DNA of 64,000 nt from Marinobacter changyiensis. GTDB lineage: Bacteria > Pseudomonadota > Gammaproteobacteria > Pseudomonadales > Oleiphilaceae. The translations under genes and the position numbers were made by a program. The stretch spans positions 1-64,000 of the forward strand of contig NZ_VZZZ01000003.1 of NCBI RefSeq assembly GCF_009193265.1, in the 5' to 3' direction. Positions 54,328 through 63,796 of this stretch are shown one piece after another. Positions within the stretch are counted from its first letter, which is position 1; each line of letters opens with the position of its first letter. A model generated the notes under the pieces. That model worked only from the letters and a program-made list of their open reading frames with translations, ran no database searches and was not told the DNA's origin.

Positions 54328-55863
54328 ATGGCCCATGAAGAACTGCACCTGAACTTGAGAAATCTCACGCTGGACGACTATGACCAGCTCAAGATTTTGA
54401 TGGACCGAATCTATGACGACATTGGTGGTGCCTGGCCCAGGGAAACGATCGAAGCGCTGGTGGAGCAATTCCCGGACGGTCAAATCTGTATTGAAGATTC
54501 CGGCGAACTGATCGCAGTCGCCCTCACGGTACTGGTCGGGTATGAACGTTTCAGCAACCCCCATACCTATGATGATCTGATCCTCAAGAATGAAAAAATC
54601 TGGCATAACGCCAAAGGCGACTCCCTGTATGGGCTCGATGTATTCATTGACCCGGAATATCGTGGCTACCGCCTCGGGCGTCGTTTGTATGAAGCCCGTA
54701 AGGAATTGTGTCGTTCGATGAACCTGCGGGCCATTCTGGCCGGCGGCCGTATTCCGAACTATCACAAATATTCGGACCAATACACGCCTGCGGAGTACAT
54801 CGAGCGGGTTGACCGGAAGGAAATCTACGACCCCATTCTGACCTTCCAGTTATCCAATGACTTCCAGGTCACCCGCCTGATGCACAAGTATCTCCCGGAA
54901 GACGAGAAATCATTGGGTTACGCCACTCTTCTCGAGTGGAATAACATCCTCTACACGCCTCCATCCTCGGTATTGAACGTCAAGAAAACCCAGGTCAGGC
55001 TGGGTGCCGTACAGTGGCAGATGCGAGAATTCGGATCGGTGGAAGAAGTACTCGAACAGGTTGAGTATTTTGTCGATGCCCTGTCCGACTACAAGAGTGA
55101 CTTTGCGCTGTTTCCCGAGTTTTTTAATGCTCCATTGATGGGTTTGACGGATCAGATGGATCAGACCCGTGCCGTCCGTTTCCTGGCGGGCTTCACCCAG
55201 CAATTCCGGGATGAAATGTCGGAAATGGCGGTGAGCTACAACATCAACATTATTACCGGCTCCATGCCGCTGCTGGAGAATGACCGGGTTTACAACGTAT
55301 CTTATCTCTGTCACCGGGATGGCCGCGTTGACGAACAACGCAAGATCCACATCACGCCCCACGAGCGTCGGGACTGGGTAATCGAGGGGGGAGACAAATT
55401 TAAAGTCTTTGAAACTGACGCAGGCCGCGTCGCCATCATGATCTGCTACGACATCGAATTTCCGGAACTCGGCCGAATTGCTGCCAGCCAGGAGGTGGAT
55501 ATCATCCTTGTGCCATTCTGGACGGACACCAAGAACGGGTATCTGAGGGTACGTCATTGCGCCCAGGCACGAGCCATTGAAAACGAATGCTATGTGGTAA
55601 TCACCGGCAGCGTTGGCAACTTGCCAAAAGTTGAAAACCTCGACGTCCAATACGCGCAATCGTCCGTATTCTCGCCATCGGATTTCGCTTTTCCCCACGA
55701 TGCCGTGATGGCGGAAACGACTCCGAATACCGAGATGATCATGTTCTCGGATATGGATCTGGAAAAGCTGAAGCTGGTCAGGAATGAGGGTTCGGTAACC
55801 AATCTCAAGGACCGTCGAACGGATCTGTTCGAAGTGCGAATGATGAGCAATTGGCCCGAATAG
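54328..55863 (+). CDS. GNAT acetyltransferase fused to a nitrilase-family amidohydrolase
   Basis: The 511-residue protein has a GNAT domain at about 1-215 (GLDVFIDPEYRGYRLGRRLYEARK is the acetyl-CoA-binding turn) and a carbon-nitrogen hydrolase domain at about 225-505. The hydrolase triad is visible: Glu in LFPEFFNAP, Lys in QRKIHITPHE, and Cys in MICYDIEFPE. The fusion suggests that one substrate is both acylated and deamidated or hydrolysed. The pathway is unknown. It has its own ribosome site (CCGGAG) and no close operon partner. Confidence 0.85.
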   Translation: MAHEELHLNLRNLTLDDYDQLKILMDRIYDDIGGAWPRETIEALVEQFPDGQICIEDSGELIAVALTVLVGYERFSNPHTYDDLILKNEKIWHNAKGDSLYGLDVFIDPEYRGYRLGRRLYEARKELCRSMNLRAILAGGRIPNYHKYSDQYTPAEYIERVDRKEIYDPILTFQLSNDFQVTRLMHKYLPEDEKSLGYATLLEWNNILYTPPSSVLNVKKTQVRLGAVQWQMREFGSVEEVLEQVEYFVDALSDYKSDFALFPEFFNAPLMGLTDQMDQTRAVRFLAGFTQQFRDEMSEMAVSYNINIITGSMPLLENDRVYNVSYLCHRDGRVDEQRKIHITPHERRDWVIEGGDKFKVFETDAGRVAIMICYDIEFPELGRIAASQEVDIILVPFWTDTKNGYLRVRHCAQARAIENECYVVITGSVGNLPKVENLDVQYAQSSVFSPSDFAFPHDAVMAETTPNTEMIMFSDMDLEKLKLVRNEGSVTNLKDRRTDLFEVRMMSNWPE

Positions 55864-56022
55864 CCAGTGCCAACACTTGAAGCCCCGTCTCAAAACCCTG
55901 AGGTATTGTGTTGGGGCTATTGCCAAATGTTTGTCCACTGACTATTGTTTAACCACGAGTTGAATATCAGATGAAGGCGAAAGGCGATAGATCAGCAGTT
56001 CGCCCTGATTGATGGAAGGAAC

Positions 56023-56436
56023 ATGCAACGACAGACTGAATTGATTGAAGCACTCCCCGATCTGATTGCCCGTTTTTCGGTTAAACGCGGGCTTTTCAGA
56101 AAGGAGCGCATTGAGGCAAAACTTTACGCTCTCGATGAATTCAGCTGTGTGCTCAAGACAGACAAGGTTTTTAAGCCTGGCGACACGTTGTTGCTGGATC
56201 TAGTAATGAATATGCCTATCGATAATATCGAAGCCGAAGGTGTAAGTGGGCTGGTCACCGAACGTAGAAAACACTGCAGCAATTATTTCTATGCTGTTGA
56301 TTTCATCTCGGTAGAATCTCACTCCGACTCTTCGTTATCCGAAAAATTGACCCGAATACGAAATGTATTGAGCAAAAAGCAGTCCCTTCGCTCACGCCGA
56401 TCTGTTACGTCATCCAGCTTCAGTCAAACCGCCTGA
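56023..56436 (+). CDS. Hypothetical protein, possibly PilZ-like
   Basis: The 137-residue protein has a beta-rich middle (CVLKTDKVFKPGDTLLLDLV, IEAEGVSGLVTERRK, YFYAVDFISVES) and a basic C-terminal tail. The strand order is reminiscent of PilZ, but its motifs are absent. It lies upstream of the Lys/Ala-rich protein gene with a 48-bp gap. The function is unknown. Confidence 0.5.
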   Translation: MQRQTELIEALPDLIARFSVKRGLFRKERIEAKLYALDEFSCVLKTDKVFKPGDTLLLDLVMNMPIDNIEAEGVSGLVTERRKHCSNYFYAVDFISVESHSDSSLSEKLTRIRNVLSKKQSLRSRRSVTSSSFSQTA

Positions 56437-56484
56437 ACCACACTTGATACAACATCAGAAAAAGACTCAAGGGAGAGCACCATC

Positions 56485-57195
56485 ATGGCTAAAAAAGAAA
56501 AACCAAGCGTTGACAAGATTGTCGAAAAGGTAAACAAGGAATTCGAGAAGACATCAAGCCAGATCGAAAGCCTGATCAGCGATGCCCTCAAGCAGTTTGA
56601 TTCGCTGCAAAGCCAGATACAGGAACCCATCCGTAAACTGGTGGGTGATATCGACCATTTACGTGAGCGCGAGATGAAGCGCTTCAACGAAGAGCTGGAG
56701 CGTCGCCTTGGCGAATTCCAGGAAATTCAGAACTCGGTACTGGAACGTATTGGTGTAGCCAGCAAGAAGGCGAAAAAGGAAGCTGGGAAAGCCGCTGATT
56801 CGGCTGGTTCGAAAGCTAAAAGCACGACCAAAAGCACGGCAAAGAAAGCCCAGAAGAAAGCGGCATCTGCACCAAAGAAAGCCGCTGCAAAAGCAGACAA
56901 AGCAGCGGCCAAGACTCAAAAAGCGACCGCGAAAGCCGCGTCTGATGCTGCTGCCGCTTCAACCACTACCAAGCCAGCTGCAGCCAAGAAAGCGCCGGCC
57001 AAACCCGTCAACAAATCTGACCTCACCCTGGTGAAAGGAGTTGGGCCTGCGACGGCGAAGAAAATGCAGGAAGCAGGAATCACCTCCATTGATCAGATTG
57101 CGAACCCGACAGAAGCGGATCAAGAAAAGCTCAAAGCATTTTCTTCCATGAAAGGATTTGACACCTGGCCAGCAGAAGCGAAGAAACTCACCTGA
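56485..57195 (+). CDS. Lys/Ala-rich protein with C-terminal helix-hairpin-helix domain
   Basis: The 236-residue protein has an N-terminal charged helical domain (about 1-90), a long Lys/Ala repeat tract (about 92-170, histone H1 or AlgP-like) and a C-terminal helix-hairpin-helix unit, LTLVKGVGPATAKKMQEAGI. It should bind DNA non-specifically. Its stop overlaps the start of the FAD-SelD gene (TGATG), so the two are co-translated, an odd pairing that is not explained by function. Confidence 0.75.
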   Translation: MAKKEKPSVDKIVEKVNKEFEKTSSQIESLISDALKQFDSLQSQIQEPIRKLVGDIDHLREREMKRFNEELERRLGEFQEIQNSVLERIGVASKKAKKEAGKAADSAGSKAKSTTKSTAKKAQKKAASAPKKAAAKADKAAAKTQKATAKAASDAAAASTTTKPAAAKKAPAKPVNKSDLTLVKGVGPATAKKMQEAGITSIDQIANPTEADQEKLKAFSSMKGFDTWPAEAKKLT

Positions 57196-59465
57196 TGCAA
57201 GTAACCGAACAGCCTGTCCTGCGTGACATCGTCCTCATCGGTGGCGGACATAGTCACGTAGGTGTTCTGAAACGTTTTGCAATGCACCCCGTACCGGGTG
57301 TGCGGCTTACCCTGATCTGCCGTGACACCCACACGCCCTACTCCGGTATGTTGCCGGGCTATGTTGCAGGTCATTACAGCTACGATGACGTTCATATCGA
57401 TTTGAGCAAACTGGCAGAATTCGCCGGTGCGCGTTTTTATCGGGATGAGGCCGTTGGTATTGACCGTGACTCCCAGCGAGTGGTTTGCCGTAACCGTCCG
57501 GCAGTGCCCTATGATCTGCTCTCGATAAATATCGGGTCGGCTCCCCGGGTCAGTGATGTGCCCGGCGCCCAGGACCATGCGGTACCGGTCAAGCCCATCA
57601 ATGGCTTCAATGCGCGCTGGTTATCTTTACTGACGCGTATCGAGAATCATCAGGGTCCGATGACTGTGGCTGTGGTGGGCGCAGGTGCCGGTGGGGTTGA
57701 ACTCACCCTGGCTATGCAGTTTCGGCTGCGCCGGGAACTCAAGGCCCGGGGCGGTGATCCAGACCAGCTATCGTTCCATTTGCTTGACGCCGCTACAACG
57801 ATTCTTCCGACCCATAATCAGAAGGTGCGGGCAAAGTTCGAAGAATGCCTCAAATCCCGCGGCGTTCAGATGCATCTCGGCTTCCCGGTCACAGAAGTGG
57901 AAGCGGGTAAACTGGTTACCGAGTCCGGAGAGACTCTGAAAGCGGACGAGATTCTCTGGGTCACCCGTGCCGGCGGCCCCGAGTGGCTGCAAGCTACAGG
58001 GCTGGCACTGGACGACGACGGGTTTATTCGTGTTGAAGACACCCTTCAGACTGAAACTGACAAGAACATCTTTGCAGCGGGCGATATCGCCAACGTTACT
58101 AAGTACCCCCGTGAAAAAGCCGGTGTGTTTGCGGTGCGTCAGGGTCGCCCGCTTGCCGATAACCTTCGGCTTGCCGCACTGGGCCGCAAACCGAAGCCGT
58201 TTGTACCCCAGAAAAAATGGCTTGCCCTGATCAGCACGGGTGACAAGTACGCCATCGCCTCAAGGGGTGACAAAGCGCGCTCCGGCAAACTGGTCTGGCG
58301 CTGGAAAGACTGGATCGACCGCCGGTTTATGGCCAAGTTCAATAATCTGCCGGCGATGGCAGAGAATGCCAATGTGCCGGACACCTCAGCGGCCCAGAAC
58401 AAGGAAGAAGCTTCCCAGGCTATTTCAGCCGTGGCCATGCGCTGTGGCGGTTGTGGCGCAAAAGTCGGCAGTACTGTGTTGTCCCGGGCGCTTGGTGAAT
58501 TACGACCGATCGAGCGCGACGACATCCTGGTCGGCCTCCATGCCCCTGACGACGCCGCCGTACTCATTGTGCCACCGGGTAAAGCCGTGGTTCATACGGT
58601 AGATTTTTTTCGGTCGTTCATCGACGATCCCTATGTGTTCGGCCGTGTTGCAGCAAACCACAGCCTCGGCGATGTGTTTGCCATGGGCGCGGAAGCCCAG
58701 AGTGCGACTGCAGTAGCCACCGTCCCTTACGGTATCGAATCCAAAGTCGAAGACATTGTTTTCCAGATGATGACCGGTGCGGTGGAGGTTCTGAACGAAG
58801 CGGGTTGCGCATTGGTCGGAGGCCATACCGGTGAAGGTCGGGAGCTGGCGCTCGGGTTTGCGGTTAATGGCCTGATTGATCCGAAACAAGTGATGAGCAA
58901 GAGTGGTCTCAAGGCCGGCGACGTGTTGATTCTGACCAAGCCAATTGGTACCGGGACGTTGTTTGCAGCGCACGCAAAACTTGCAGCCCGCGGGCGGTGG
59001 ATTGACAGTGCCCTGACCTCGATGATGCAGTCGAATCTGGAGGGCGCCCGCTGTCTTCGTCGGTACGGGTCAGAAGCCTGTACTGACGTCACAGGCTTCG
59101 GGTTACTGGGGCATCTGGTTGAAATGACGCGACCGTCTGGCGTAGATGCCGAGTTGAATCTGGGTTCCATCCCGGTACTTCCTGGCGCCGAAGAAACCGC
59201 AGCAGCCGGCATTCTCAGCTCGCTTCAACCCGCAAACATTCGCCTTCGTCGCGGCATCCGCAATCAGGAAGAGTGGGTCAAGCACCCGAGATACCCGTTG
59301 ATTTTTGATCCCCAGACAGCGGGAGGCTTGCTGGCAAGTGTCGCGGCAGACAAGGCAGATGCCTGCGTGGCGGAGCTCAAAGCACTTGGCTATGCCCACA
59401 CCGCCATTATCGGTCGAATTGTCCCTCAGGGGGATGCAATCGAACCTATCCTGTTGAAGGCATAA
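57195..59465 (+). CDS. selD: FAD-dependent oxidoreductase fused to selenide water dikinase
   Basis: The 756-residue fusion has an N-terminal NADH-dehydrogenase-like FAD domain (about 1-385: VLIGGGHSHVGVLKRF, VVGAGAGGVEL, IFAAGDIANV) and a C-terminal SelD domain from about 414. In the latter GGCGAKVG supplies C420 and K423, matching the catalytic Cys17 and Lys20 of E. coli SelD; VDFFRSFIDDP and GGHTGEG bind ATP and metals. SelD makes selenophosphate from selenide. The FAD domain may supply reduced selenium. The 3' end overlaps the convergent senB gene by 40 bp. Confidence 0.92.
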   Translation: MQVTEQPVLRDIVLIGGGHSHVGVLKRFAMHPVPGVRLTLICRDTHTPYSGMLPGYVAGHYSYDDVHIDLSKLAEFAGARFYRDEAVGIDRDSQRVVCRNRPAVPYDLLSINIGSAPRVSDVPGAQDHAVPVKPINGFNARWLSLLTRIENHQGPMTVAVVGAGAGGVELTLAMQFRLRRELKARGGDPDQLSFHLLDAATTILPTHNQKVRAKFEECLKSRGVQMHLGFPVTEVEAGKLVTESGETLKADEILWVTRAGGPEWLQATGLALDDDGFIRVEDTLQTETDKNIFAAGDIANVTKYPREKAGVFAVRQGRPLADNLRLAALGRKPKPFVPQKKWLALISTGDKYAIASRGDKARSGKLVWRWKDWIDRRFMAKFNNLPAMAENANVPDTSAAQNKEEASQAISAVAMRCGGCGAKVGSTVLSRALGELRPIERDDILVGLHAPDDAAVLIVPPGKAVVHTVDFFRSFIDDPYVFGRVAANHSLGDVFAMGAEAQSATAVATVPYGIESKVEDIVFQMMTGAVEVLNEAGCALVGGHTGEGRELALGFAVNGLIDPKQVMSKSGLKAGDVLILTKPIGTGTLFAAHAKLAARGRWIDSALTSMMQSNLEGARCLRRYGSEACTDVTGFGLLGHLVEMTRPSGVDAELNLGSIPVLPGAEETAAAGILSSLQPANIRLRRGIRNQEEWVKHPRYPLIFDPQTAGGLLASVAADKADACVAELKALGYAHTAIIGRIVPQGDAIEPILLKA

Positions 59466-60409
59466 CCAATGGCCGCCGCCAGGGCGGCTTGTTCGGCAGC
59501 CGGAGTAAAATCTCCGGCAAGCCGGGTAATGTTGCTCCGAAGCCCCGACAGAAACTCAGCGTCGCGCTCAGCCCTGAGTAACAGCCTCGCCAGGGCTTGA
59601 TCATCCGCCACAGGATAGAAGCCGGGATAGGCGTCTCCCAGTAATCCACGATTGCCGGGGATATCCGAGGCGATAATCGGCAGCCCTGCCCGGCAGGCTT
59701 CAGATACCACGTTGGCGCCGCCTTCCATTCGGGAACTGATAACCATGAGCTGGCTCGTCGTCATCAGTGAGCTCACCCCTGCTCGGTCAATCTCCCCAAG
59801 CCAACGGAACCTCGGATTGAGCGTTGCTTCCTGTTCCGCCCTCGCCCGCCAATCCGGGCTGTGGGGTTTACCTGCCTGGACTATCCGGATTCGGGAGTCG
59901 GCCGGCAAACGCCGGGCTGCCAGTGCCGCTCGCAAGGAGTCTTTTTCATCCCGCAAGTGACCGATAACACAACAGTCAAAGGTATCAGTCGCGGGAGCAT
60001 TTTTCTGAAGCGGTTTTTCAGCCGACTGAAGCACGATCCGGACCTTGGCACGGAACTGTTCGGGAATGTCCTCTGCCACCGCCCGATGCAAACCGATCAG
60101 TGCATCTGACAGTGCCATAGACTCATGGGTTGCGGGTTCATTTCGAAATTGAGGGCTGTAGACGTCCGTCCCGGTGAGGACACCGATCAAGGGCACCCCC
60201 GGATGTCTGGCATGAAACTGCGTAATCGCCTGGTGGCTGCGCCAGGTATGCAAAGCAATCATAAGATCTGCGGCTTCGCCATGATACCGGGTGATGATGG
60301 AAACACTGTGCCCCAGGTCTACCAGCAAATTCCCCCAACGCTCGGCAGTAGCGCGGTTACCCGCTTTCGAGTCCGGTTCGGCGGGTGTCACAATCAAGAT
60401 ATGCAGCAT
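59426..60409 (-). CDS. senB: SenB-like selenosugar synthase (glycosyltransferase)
   Basis: The 327-residue GT4-like protein (ILIVTPAEPDSKAGNRATAERW, VLTGTDVY, SRMEGGANVVSEACRAGLPI) fits the glycosyltransferase family that includes SenB. SenB condenses selenophosphate with a UDP-sugar to form a selenosugar for selenoneine. It lies next to SelD, its selenophosphate source, in convergent orientation. SenA, the enzyme that would use the selenosugar, is not in the window. Confidence 0.75.
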   Translation of the reverse strand: MLHILIVTPAEPDSKAGNRATAERWGNLLVDLGHSVSIITRYHGEAADLMIALHTWRSHQAITQFHARHPGVPLIGVLTGTDVYSPQFRNEPATHESMALSDALIGLHRAVAEDIPEQFRAKVRIVLQSAEKPLQKNAPATDTFDCCVIGHLRDEKDSLRAALAARRLPADSRIRIVQAGKPHSPDWRARAEQEATLNPRFRWLGEIDRAGVSSLMTTSQLMVISSRMEGGANVVSEACRAGLPIIASDIPGNRGLLGDAYPGFYPVADDQALARLLLRAERDAEFLSGLRSNITRLAGDFTPAAEQAALAAAIGYAFNRIGSIASP

Positions 60410-60628
60410 CGAAGCAACGCCTCACTCAAGTCTTTTGATAGAACGGATGATGTTGTACGTCAAACTGGGAAAAATAGTAACAATCAGTCGAAAAAACAAA
60501 GGCTGAACCGGGCTCCTGCACGTATGTAGGTTCATCATAATCTGGATTAAGAGTATCCTGTCCGTCGCTTGCCATCATGGGGCATGATTCAGACGTATCT
60601 ATCCACTGACCATCGCAAGGGTTCGCCT
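60410..60628. other. Divergent promoter region between senB and the ABC transporter genes
   Basis: No gene is supported; promoters for both senB and the ABC operon should lie here. No operator was recognised. Confidence 0.3.
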
Positions 60629-61498
60629 ATGTTTTCACGATTAATCAGACACACTGCGCTTTCACTCCTTCTCGCCCTGATATCGATAGTGCCAGCTTAC
60701 GCCGAAACGTTCGTGTTCACGGCCATTCCCGACGAGGACGAAACCAAGCTGGTAGAACGTTTCCGTGGCATAGCGGATTATCTTTCCAAACAACTCGATG
60801 TCGAAGTTCGCTATATTCCGGTTAAGTCCTACGCAGCGGCTATTTCAGCATTCCGCAATAACCAGGTACAACTGGCCTGGTTCGGCGGGCTGTCCGGCGT
60901 TCAGGCCCGTGCGCTGGTTGAAGATTCAGAAGCATTGGCTCAGGGCGTGGAAGACCAGGAGTTCTTCAACTACTTCATTGCTCACAAGAGCACCGGTCTG
61001 GAGCGGTCAGATACCTTACCTGAAGAGGTGCGTGGCAAGACCTTTACCTTTGGCTCCAAAGGTTCAACCTCCGGCCGCCTGATTCCCGAATACCACATCC
61101 GCAAGATTTTCGGAGAAGCGCCCGAGGAAGTCTTCACACGGGTGGGTTTCAGTGGCAACCACACCCGGACACTGAGACTGGTTGAAGCTGGCACCTATGA
61201 AGTTGGCGCCCTGAACTACAAGGTTTGGGAGAAGGAACTGGAAGACGGCAATATTGACACCGACAGTGTCAAGATCATCTGGAAGACACCCGCCTACCCC
61301 AACTATCAGTGGAGTATTCGTGGTGACGTCAATGAACGCTTTGGTGACGGTTTCAAAGAGCGGGTAAAGCAGGCCTTGCTGGCACTGGACGATCCCAAGC
61401 TACTTGAAAGCTTCCCAAGGTCTGGTTTTGTGCCCGCCTCCAATGATGACTACGAGCCGATCGAGGAAGTTGCAAAGCAACTCGGAATCATTGATTGA
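60629..61498 (+). CDS. PhnD-like ABC transporter binding protein, putative selenium oxyanion uptake
   Basis: From ATG 60629 the 289-residue precursor has a signal peptide (ending VPAYA-ET) and the PhnD fold: TFVFTAIPDEDETKLVERF, WFGGLSGVQAR and FGSKGSTSGRL. PhnD-like proteins usually bind phosphonate or phosphite. A clade encoded next to selD is thought to bind selenate or a related ion, and this locus has that arrangement. It overlaps the ATPase gene by one base. Confidence 0.78.
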   Translation: MFSRLIRHTALSLLLALISIVPAYAETFVFTAIPDEDETKLVERFRGIADYLSKQLDVEVRYIPVKSYAAAISAFRNNQVQLAWFGGLSGVQARALVEDSEALAQGVEDQEFFNYFIAHKSTGLERSDTLPEEVRGKTFTFGSKGSTSGRLIPEYHIRKIFGEAPEEVFTRVGFSGNHTRTLRLVEAGTYEVGALNYKVWEKELEDGNIDTDSVKIIWKTPAYPNYQWSIRGDVNERFGDGFKERVKQALLALDDPKLLESFPRSGFVPASNDDYEPIEEVAKQLGIID

Positions 61499-62148
61499 TG
61501 ACAGGCATCAAGCTGTCCGGTGTCACGGCTTCTTTTGGTGGTGAGCGGGTCCTTGGCCCGCTTTCACTTGATATCAAGCCGGGAGAACGAATTGCCCTGG
61601 TGGGTAAAAGCGGCGCTGGCAAATCGACCCTGATCCGGATGTTGTATCAGCAGGCCAACAGCCAGGCTTCACTGATTCCACAGGATCTTGGGCTCGTCCA
61701 CGCCCTGCCGGTGTTTCACAACGTTTATATGGCCAGGCTTGACCAGCATCCGAACTGGTACAACATCGTCACGCTTATGCGCCCTTTCGAGCGTGAGCGT
61801 GCAGATATTGAGCCGTTGCTGGATCAGTTGGGCATTCTGGGAAAAGTCCGGGCCACCGTATCGAGCCTCTCCGGCGGCCAGCGACAACGGGTGGCGATCG
61901 CGCGTGCAATCTACCGGGACGCCACCATGCTGCTGGCAGATGAGCCGGTGTCAGCGCTCGACGGCCCCATGGCCCATGTTGTCATGTCGCTGCTTAATGA
62001 GGCCTACGAAACTACCGTGATAGCACTGCACGACGTCGAATTGGCCCTGCGGTACTGCCAGAGAATCGTGGGCATACAGGATGGCCAGATTGCACTTGAT
62101 GAAGCCAGTTCCCGGCTGTCTGAAACCGACATATTGCCGTTGTACTGA
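61498..62148 (+). CDS. ABC transporter ATPase of the PhnC type
   Basis: The 216-residue ATPase has Walker A VGKSGAGKST, signature LSGGQRQRVAIARA, Walker B MLLADEPVSALD and H-loop ALHDVE. It energises import by the adjacent permease. ATG 61498 overlaps the preceding stop codon (TGATG), so the first two genes are coupled. Confidence 0.88.
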   Translation: MTGIKLSGVTASFGGERVLGPLSLDIKPGERIALVGKSGAGKSTLIRMLYQQANSQASLIPQDLGLVHALPVFHNVYMARLDQHPNWYNIVTLMRPFERERADIEPLLDQLGILGKVRATVSSLSGGQRQRVAIARAIYRDATMLLADEPVSALDGPMAHVVMSLLNEAYETTVIALHDVELALRYCQRIVGIQDGQIALDEASSRLSETDILPLY

Positions 62149-62156
62149 GCCGATAC

Positions 62157-63623
62157 ATGTTCTCCTACCCTACCGTTCGTACTACCTTCCTGTTTGTCGC
62201 TATCGCCATTATCGCGCTGGCCTTCTCGGATATCGCAATCACTTCCATAAACCCGTGGCGGGACCTGGGCAGGTTTTTCCTCGGGGTGGTAACACCCGAT
62301 TTTTTTTCAACCGAAGGCCTGGCAACGGCCATTCTGAGAACGGTTGCGTTTGCGTTTACTGGCGTCGCCCTGGGCAGCATGTGTGGCTTTTTGCTGGCGC
62401 TGATGTACCGATGGCGGATTGTCCGGCTTTTTTCAGCCTTCATTCGTGCTATTCATGAGCTGTTCTGGGCGCTGATTTTCCTGCAGTTCTTTGGCTTTCA
62501 TCCGCTCACCGGGGTACTTGCCATTGCGATCCCCTATTCCGGTATCTTCGCCAAGGTTTATTCGGAAATTCTGGATGAAGCTGACCCGGAACCCAGAACG
62601 CTGTTGCCAACGGGCACAAGTGCCATCTCCATGTTCCTGTACGCCAGAGTGCCTGACGTGTGGGACAGAATTCGCACCTATACCTCCTATCGCCTGGAAT
62701 GCGGTATGCGTTCGAGCGCCATCCTGGGCTTTGTCGGGCTGCCCACGATCGGCTTCTATCTGGAGAGTTCTTTTTCCCAGGGCCAGTACTCGGAAGCCGG
62801 CGCCCTGCTGATTCTGTTTTACGTGCTGATTGCGACCATTCCCTGGTGGGTCAAGCCCAAGCTGCTGCCGATCTATGTGGTTGGTGCGCCCTTCTTTCTG
62901 GGGGAAGGCTTACCGATTGTGTGGGGCAATGTAGCGCGGTTTTTTACCGAGGATATTGTTCCCTCCCCGATCAGAAATAATGAAGGCCTGGGAGAGTTTG
63001 GAGCCTGGCTTGGTGACCTGATGCTGACTGAGGCGATACCCGGTATCTGGAATACTGTGGTTCTCACCCAGATAGCGCTGGTCTTTACCGGGTTGCTGGC
63101 TCTGCTGGCATTCCCGCTGATCTCAACCCATTTCGGCGGCCCTGTACGACGCACGTCCGGGCATATTTTTCTGGTTATCGCACGATCCACGCCGGAGTAT
63201 ATTCTGGCTTATATCCTGCTGCAGCTGTGGGGGCCGTCCATGTTGCCCGCCGTTGTCGCCCTGGCGCTGCATAACGGTGGCATTATCGGTCATCTCATTG
63301 GTCGACAGAGCAACAACATCAAGCTCAGGGCTGATGCGGCTCGCGGCCTGAATCGATACAGCTATGAACTGGTACCCCGGGTTTACAGCTCGTTCCTGGC
63401 ATTTCTATTCTACCGTTGGGAAATCATCATGCGGGAGACGGCCATCCTGGGCATTCTGGGTGTGGCAACGCTGGGGTTTTACATTGATAGCGCCATCCAG
63501 AACATTCAGTTTGACCGTGCCATGGTACTGATCCTGATCACAGCCATGTTAAATATCGGAATTGACGGATTGTCGCGATTCATCCGACGGCGCCTCGCCT
63601 TGCAGACCATGCCGACTTGCTGA
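62157..63623 (+). CDS. Fused double-domain ABC permease of the PhnE type
   Basis: The 488-residue protein contains two permease domains in tandem, starting near FAFTGVALGSMCGFLLALMY and VVLTQIALVFTGLLALLAF, each with multiple membrane helices. Normally PhnE is a ~270-residue homodimer subunit, so this is a head-to-tail fusion. It completes the three-gene importer; the substrate inference comes from the selD/senB context. Confidence 0.82.
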   Translation: MFSYPTVRTTFLFVAIAIIALAFSDIAITSINPWRDLGRFFLGVVTPDFFSTEGLATAILRTVAFAFTGVALGSMCGFLLALMYRWRIVRLFSAFIRAIHELFWALIFLQFFGFHPLTGVLAIAIPYSGIFAKVYSEILDEADPEPRTLLPTGTSAISMFLYARVPDVWDRIRTYTSYRLECGMRSSAILGFVGLPTIGFYLESSFSQGQYSEAGALLILFYVLIATIPWWVKPKLLPIYVVGAPFFLGEGLPIVWGNVARFFTEDIVPSPIRNNEGLGEFGAWLGDLMLTEAIPGIWNTVVLTQIALVFTGLLALLAFPLISTHFGGPVRRTSGHIFLVIARSTPEYILAYILLQLWGPSMLPAVVALALHNGGIIGHLIGRQSNNIKLRADAARGLNRYSYELVPRVYSSFLAFLFYRWEIIMRETAILGILGVATLGFYIDSAIQNIQFDRAMVLILITAMLNIGIDGLSRFIRRRLALQTMPTC

Positions 63624-63796
63624 CTCGCACCGTTAACGAGTGCCCATCCGGAGTGCCCAAACCGGCGTATAGGTGCAATTCAGGGTTCCGCAAGGCCTTG
63701 TCATCGTGAGAAAATATCGCAGCTTTTTCGGCACCTCCAGATCACGGTGCCTGGTGTCGATTTTTCCTATCGATTCCTCACCAACAGGATTCCATC

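Noticed and set aside
54910..55938. Minus-strand frame of 342 codons inside the GNAT-nitrilase gene
   Set aside because: The plus strand has complete catalytic motifs for two domains; the antisense frame has none.
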